Assembly (NCBI RefSeq): GCF_020075705.1
Contig: NZ_JAIQUM010000071.1
Coordinates: 1 to 25,355 of the forward strand
Origin: Metabacillus rhizolycopersici
GTDB taxonomy: Bacteria; Bacillota; Bacilli; Bacillales; Bacillaceae
Length of the DNA: 25,355 nt
Direction: 5' to 3'
Shown: positions 22,414 through 25,355 of the stretch, piece by piece
Numbering within the stretch: the stretch's first letter is position 1
Layout of the letters: each line of letters starts with the position of its first letter
Notes under the pieces: model-generated
Told to the model about the DNA's origin: nothing
Database searches by the model: none
The model's input: only the letters and a program-made list of their open reading frames with translations
Translations under genes and position numbers: made by a program

Positions 22414-22779
22414 CTATTTCTTAAATGTCCATCGTTTATTTAGTAAATAATTTATCACCATCCCAATCCCTGTTGAAATGAACTGGCCAATAATAGGATG
22501 AATGCCAAGGTGATCGACCAATAAATAAAGGCTTAAGGTGTTAATCAAAAGTGTAATGAGATTGACAACAACAAACTTTAAAAATAGATTTTTTTGACCA
22601 GGCGTTGCTTCAAATACCCAGTTCTTATTCCAATAATAACTGTTAATTACACCTAGGCCATATGAAATGATATTAGCCAATAGATAATTAACGCCAACGC
22701 TTAAAAGCAACATAAAACTTCCAATGGTAATAAGTGTATTAAATATACCTACTGTTCCAAACTTCAATAACCTTTTCAT
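22414..22779 (-). CDS. GtrA/GtcA family membrane protein (putative lipid-sugar flippase)
   Basis: The 121-residue protein has four hydrophobic segments and the family signature in loop form: NSYYWNKNWVF (46-56) after helix two and NYLLNKRWTFKK at the end. GtrA and GtcA proteins are thought to move undecaprenyl-phosphate-sugar across the membrane for use by a GT-C enzyme; the flippase role is a family-level proposal. GGGGA stands 8 bases before the ATG at 22779. The downstream GtrB gene and the two GT-C genes complete a three-component surface glycosylation set. Confidence 0.93.
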   Translation of the reverse strand: MKRLLKFGTVGIFNTLITIGSFMLLLSVGVNYLLANIISYGLGVINSYYWNKNWVFEATPGQKNLFLKFVVVNLITLLINTLSLYLLVDHLGIHPIIGQFISTGIGMVINYLLNKRWTFKK

Positions 22780-22811
22780 TTCGTTATCCCCTATGTTAAA
22801 TCTATTTATAG

Positions 22812-23072
22812 AAGGCTGTTTTAATAAACTTTGTTGTTTTTAAACTTACTTGATTTCTAATTCAGTTATTCGAAATGATGTATTGTCCATCATCATGATT
22901 TATTGTCTGAACTTGAGATTTTTTGGCCAAACTCATGGTTTTATTGTCTGGTTTTGAATTTTATTGTCCGAAATCACCAAGATATCGACCAACCTTCAAT
23001 TTTCCGCCCCACTTTGTAACAGCTGTTCATTCTTTTATATTTAAAAACAACAATCTTTTAGAAAAGAGCCTT
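22812..23072. mobile_element. MITE-like element, 261 bp, 33-bp terminal inverted repeats
   Basis: The left end (22812-22844, AAGGCTGTTTTAATAAAC onward) and the reverse complement of the right end (23040-23072) match at 27 of 33 positions. ATAG flanks both sides as a possible 4-base target duplication (22808-22811, 23073-23076). No transposase is encoded. It fills the gap between GT-C copy 2 and GtrA, and could alter their co-transcription. Confidence 0.75.
22881..22980. repeat. About five imperfect 20-bp tandem repeats inside the MITE
   Basis: TATTGTC recurs at 22881, 22901, 22942 and 22962, with a decayed unit between the second and third. The spacing is about 20 bases. It has no coding sense. 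Confidence 0.7.
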
Positions 23073-23118
23073 ATAGAAAGAATCGATTTCATACTTCTAC
23101 GTTCAACTACTCTCCTCT

Positions 23119-24585
23119 TTATTCAATAGAGGATTCCTTTTTATTGATACCAAAATAACCAATACAACTTACTATAATTAGTAATGGAGTTAAACTAACA
23201 AGATAGCGGGATCTTGTTTCCCAAATAAGAAAGAAAAGGAAAAATCCAATAACCGATAGCATAGCAAAAGTAATCATTTCATTCCGTTTTTTCAGTTTTA
23301 CAATAAAAAGTAAACCGGCTAAAAGAATAAAATGCTGGATGCGAACAAACCCTTGAAGCAAATCACCTGATTTAAAATCAACGAGTCTATTAAAATTTTC
23401 TGGTTCAACAGGCTGTCGTTTAAGCTTATTCAATGAGTAATACGTGCCATCCGTCCATGTATGGGCAAGCTTTTGAATATTATAATGGAGATTTCCTATC
23501 CATCCTTTTTCCGTTATTCGCTTTTTCAACTCATTAAGATGAATTTGCTTAACCTCTTCCCTCGAATTTTTCTCCAAAAGATCATGAGTCCAATGAAAAT
23601 CCTCTGTGGCAAATTTACCATACCTTTCCCCATTTTGGGCCATTACCAGCCAATGAGTTACTGGAAAGCTATACCGATCAACTTGCTTCTTATCTACTAT
23701 CTCATTTTCATAAATGTAATAATTGAATCCTGTCTTAACAAGTAATAAGACGATAAAAGGTAGAATAAAATATAACTTTTTCCATCTTTGCAAAAATAAA
23801 AAAAGAACAATACTTAATGCTATGATGAAGATAATTAATGATCCTTTTAAAATCATTCCAAATGAAAATAAGACAGAAGCAATGAGTATAATTGATAATC
23901 GACTGTCGAGATTCCCATTCTTATCAATCAACATATTCAAAGGAAGTAGCAAAAAGATTAATGATACAGTGTCCGTATACACAATAGGTGCATAAAAAAT
24001 GTATGGGAATAAAAAGACACCCATAAACAAACTTACGATACCGATAGCGTAACCTGCAACCTTCGAGGTAATGCGATAAATCAAATATTGGCTTAACGTG
24101 ATAATCATTATATTAAAAACCTGGAAGCTAAAAAGATCAGGTGTAGAGAATTTACCCACAACTGCTAAAATACAAGCTAATAAAATATTGTTAGGATACA
24201 TAACAAAGTAATTACTAAGCTCATTATTTTCTAAAAGAAGCTTTGCACTGCTAACAATTGTTCCAAAATCCCATGTAAGATTTACACTTAAAAGTCGCAC
24301 ACTCGTAAACTGTAAAAGTACACTAACTAGTAATAACGTAACGATGAAATATGGTTTAGGAATTTTATTAATAAAGGAAATAATTTTGTTTCGATAGATA
24401 AGCACAACCGCTATGACGTTTAATGCTCCTATTAACGTTATGCCATTAAAAAGCGTTGGTGTTTTCAATTCAAGAGAATGATAGCCTCTGCTATAAAAAA
24501 TATTTAGTCCGACGATGATTGATACAACGCACATAAAGATGAAAAATATACTTCTATTTAACCACCTAAAAACAACTTGCCCCAA
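23119..24585 (-). CDS. GT-C fold membrane glycosyltransferase (copy 2)
   Basis: The 488-residue polytopic protein is the sister of the one at 19798-21303. It shares the loop NLTWDFGTI with candidate catalytic Asp106, the YPNNILL segment, THTWTDGTYYSLNKLKR and the end ETRSRYLVSLTPLLI. By family it would use undecaprenyl-phosphate-linked sugar outside the membrane to decorate a wall polymer or lipid. TTG at 24585 is the start, with GGGGG 8 bases upstream. It is the first gene of the locus and lies about 220 bases after a terminator-like hairpin. Two transferases with one GtrAB set suggest two acceptors or linkages for the same lipid-sugar. Confidence 0.87.
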   Translation of the reverse strand: MGQVVFRWLNRSIFFIFMCVVSIIVGLNIFYSRGYHSLELKTPTLFNGITLIGALNVIAVVLIYRNKIISFINKIPKPYFIVTLLLVSVLLQFTSVRLLSVNLTWDFGTIVSSAKLLLENNELSNYFVMYPNNILLACILAVVGKFSTPDLFSFQVFNIMIITLSQYLIYRITSKVAGYAIGIVSLFMGVFLFPYIFYAPIVYTDTVSLIFLLLPLNMLIDKNGNLDSRLSIILIASVLFSFGMILKGSLIIFIIALSIVLFLFLQRWKKLYFILPFIVLLLVKTGFNYYIYENEIVDKKQVDRYSFPVTHWLVMAQNGERYGKFATEDFHWTHDLLEKNSREEVKQIHLNELKKRITEKGWIGNLHYNIQKLAHTWTDGTYYSLNKLKRQPVEPENFNRLVDFKSGDLLQGFVRIQHFILLAGLLFIVKLKKRNEMITFAMLSVIGFFLFFLIWETRSRYLVSLTPLLIIVSCIGYFGINKKESSIE

Positions 24586-24808
24586 TTATGCTGCCCCCTA
24601 CTATTCTCAACCTTACCTGCACTAAAACGCGTGCGGAAAGCTCCTGAAAAATGATCATTGATGGTTTTACTCTAAGGTTTTAACAAGAACTGATTAATTT
24701 CCATCACAACATTACATACTATATTTTACAAAACATCAGTTATTTAGCATTTTTTAGTCGTGCAAACTTCCAGTATACCTTAGTTTTAATCTTAGCTAAA
24801 AACAAATT
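24586..24808. other. Leader region of the glycosylation locus
   Basis: No gene is visible. It lies between the attenuator-like hairpin and the start of GT-C copy 2. No clear promoter is seen, so transcription through the hairpin region is plausible. Confidence 0.5.
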
Positions 24809-24894
24809 AAAAAGTAGTCTAAATTACATAGAATTTAGTCCTACTTTTTTAAGTTAACATTACAGCTAATTTTTTTAAAGTAAATTCTATGTAA
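24809..24894 (-). promoter_or_regulatory. Putative transcription attenuator of the glycosylation locus
   Basis: On the minus strand, TTACATAGAATTTA (24894-24881) is perfectly complementary to TAAATTCTATGTAA (24837-24824). That second stretch overlaps the left arm and loop of a terminator hairpin (24850-24809; AAAAAGTAG and CTAAAT with their complements, then AATTTGTTTTT). The two folds exclude each other, as in an antiterminator/terminator switch. No known riboswitch or T-box core is recognised. AT-rich chance pairing is possible. Confidence 0.5.
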
Positions 24895-24986
24895 ATCTAG
24901 ATATTTATGTAATTTATGATATTTATGTTGCTTTAAAATAAAATTTGATCAAAAACACCTCACAAACCCGTACTTTATGGTAAATA

Positions 24987-25033
24987 AGAAGAATCCATTT
25001 TGAAAAAAAAGATTGATCAAAATGGATTCTTCT
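24987..25033. other. Perfect 17-bp stem-loop
   Basis: AGAAGAATCCATTTTGA and TCAAAATGGATTCTTCT are perfectly complementary around a 13-base A-rich loop. There is no T-tract on either side. The motif TTGATCA occurs three times between 24951 and 25075, one of them at the hairpin. The function is unknown. The rest of 24895-25150 shows nothing else. Confidence 0.7.
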
Positions 25034-25150
25034 CTAGCATATTTAAGTTTCGATTTTATAAAAAAGTTTGATCATTTTCTACCTTTGATCTTCAACACTA
25101 GTGGCCGTTTGTGGAACAAGAAAAACTTATTTCTTTTTTATCTCTTTAAC

Positions 25151-25355
25151 ATAAAGTGAGGCTTCCATCAGTGGGGGTTTTCTGCATCGCCCACTGATGG
25201 TTAGCCAGACTTATAACGCTCAGGAACGCGCCACATCCTGTGGCTTCGCCTGACTTGGACGTCAATCGTTCGTCGGATCTTTACGGGCAGTTATCTCCCA
25301 CTTATCTTCTTTGCTTCTCTCGAATCTTTCGTTGAGAGTTTTACTGCCCGTTAAG
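25151..25355 (+). repeat. Repeat A, copy 4 (cut by window end)
   Basis: The copy is complete on its left (ATAAAGTGAGGCTTCC) and missing only the last bases on the right. Its first hairpin has GCCCACTGATGG in place of CCCCACTGATGG, and it carries a 2-base insertion beside the middle hairpin. Its last 115 bases equal the first 115 of the window. Confidence 0.92.

Noticed and set aside
1..25355. Complete circular plasmid or phage
   Set aside because: The end overlap lies in a dispersed repeat, and there is no replication, partition, mobilisation or phage gene.

Overview
The window looks like a chromosomal piece of a low-G+C Gram-positive rod of the Bacillaceae. It has strong AGGAGG-type ribosome sites, a SAM-I (S-box) riboswitch, a Bacillus-type Fur box, an ECF sigma-W-type promoter, lipoproteins with classic lipoboxes and a GtcA/CsbB-like glycosylation set. 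I cannot name genus or species. No rRNA, tRNA, CRISPR, phage, transposase or plasmid replication gene was found.

Layout. (1) 217-4341, minus strand: a methionine unit (metal-dependent dehydrogenase, MetQ, MetN, MetI) under one S-box riboswitch. (2) 4598-6050, plus strand: an FMN-dependent alpha-hydroxy-acid oxidase with a repeat element in its leader. (3) 6541-7854: a Fur-box-controlled MFS exporter, then a small PepSY protein on the minus strand. (4) 8446-12629, plus strand: DUF4178 protein, PspA, DUF4247 lipoprotein, DUF350 membrane protein and a membrane-anchored spermidine-synthase-like enzyme. It starts from a TGAAAC-N16-CGTA promoter, the signature of envelope-stress sigma-W. (5) 13108-13926, minus: an anchored SGNH-like protein whose catalytic residues look replaced. 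(6) 14369-15929, plus: an FAD monooxygenase overlapping a Dabb (dimeric alpha/beta barrel) gene. (7) 16257-16818: a 52-bp tandem array with no gene. (8) 16960-18159, minus: a membrane HD-GYP phosphodiesterase, divergent from (9) 18321-19687, a LuxI/FeeM-like acyltransferase overlapping an E1-like (ThiF) adenylating enzyme. (10) 19798-24585, minus: a three-component cell-surface glycosylation locus (GtrA, GtrB) with two closely related GT-C transferases, preceded by what looks like a transcription attenuator.

Intergenic DNA is unusually rich in repeats. There is a structured family of about 213 bp (A; four copies, all in one orientation, two cut by the window ends), a palindromic family of about 120 bp (B; three copies with compensatory changes), a 52-bp tandem array, two arrays of 20-21 bp, and a 261-bp MITE-like element with 33-bp terminal inverted repeats. 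The first and last 115 bases of the window are identical and lie inside repeat A, so the ends are probably repeat-limited assembly ends and not proof of a circle.

The best leads for undescribed biology are the sigma-W-type PspA/DUF350/aminopropyltransferase module, the acyltransferase-E1 pair, the duplicated GT-C transferases behind an attenuator, and two genes that appear to start at ATT or ATC.
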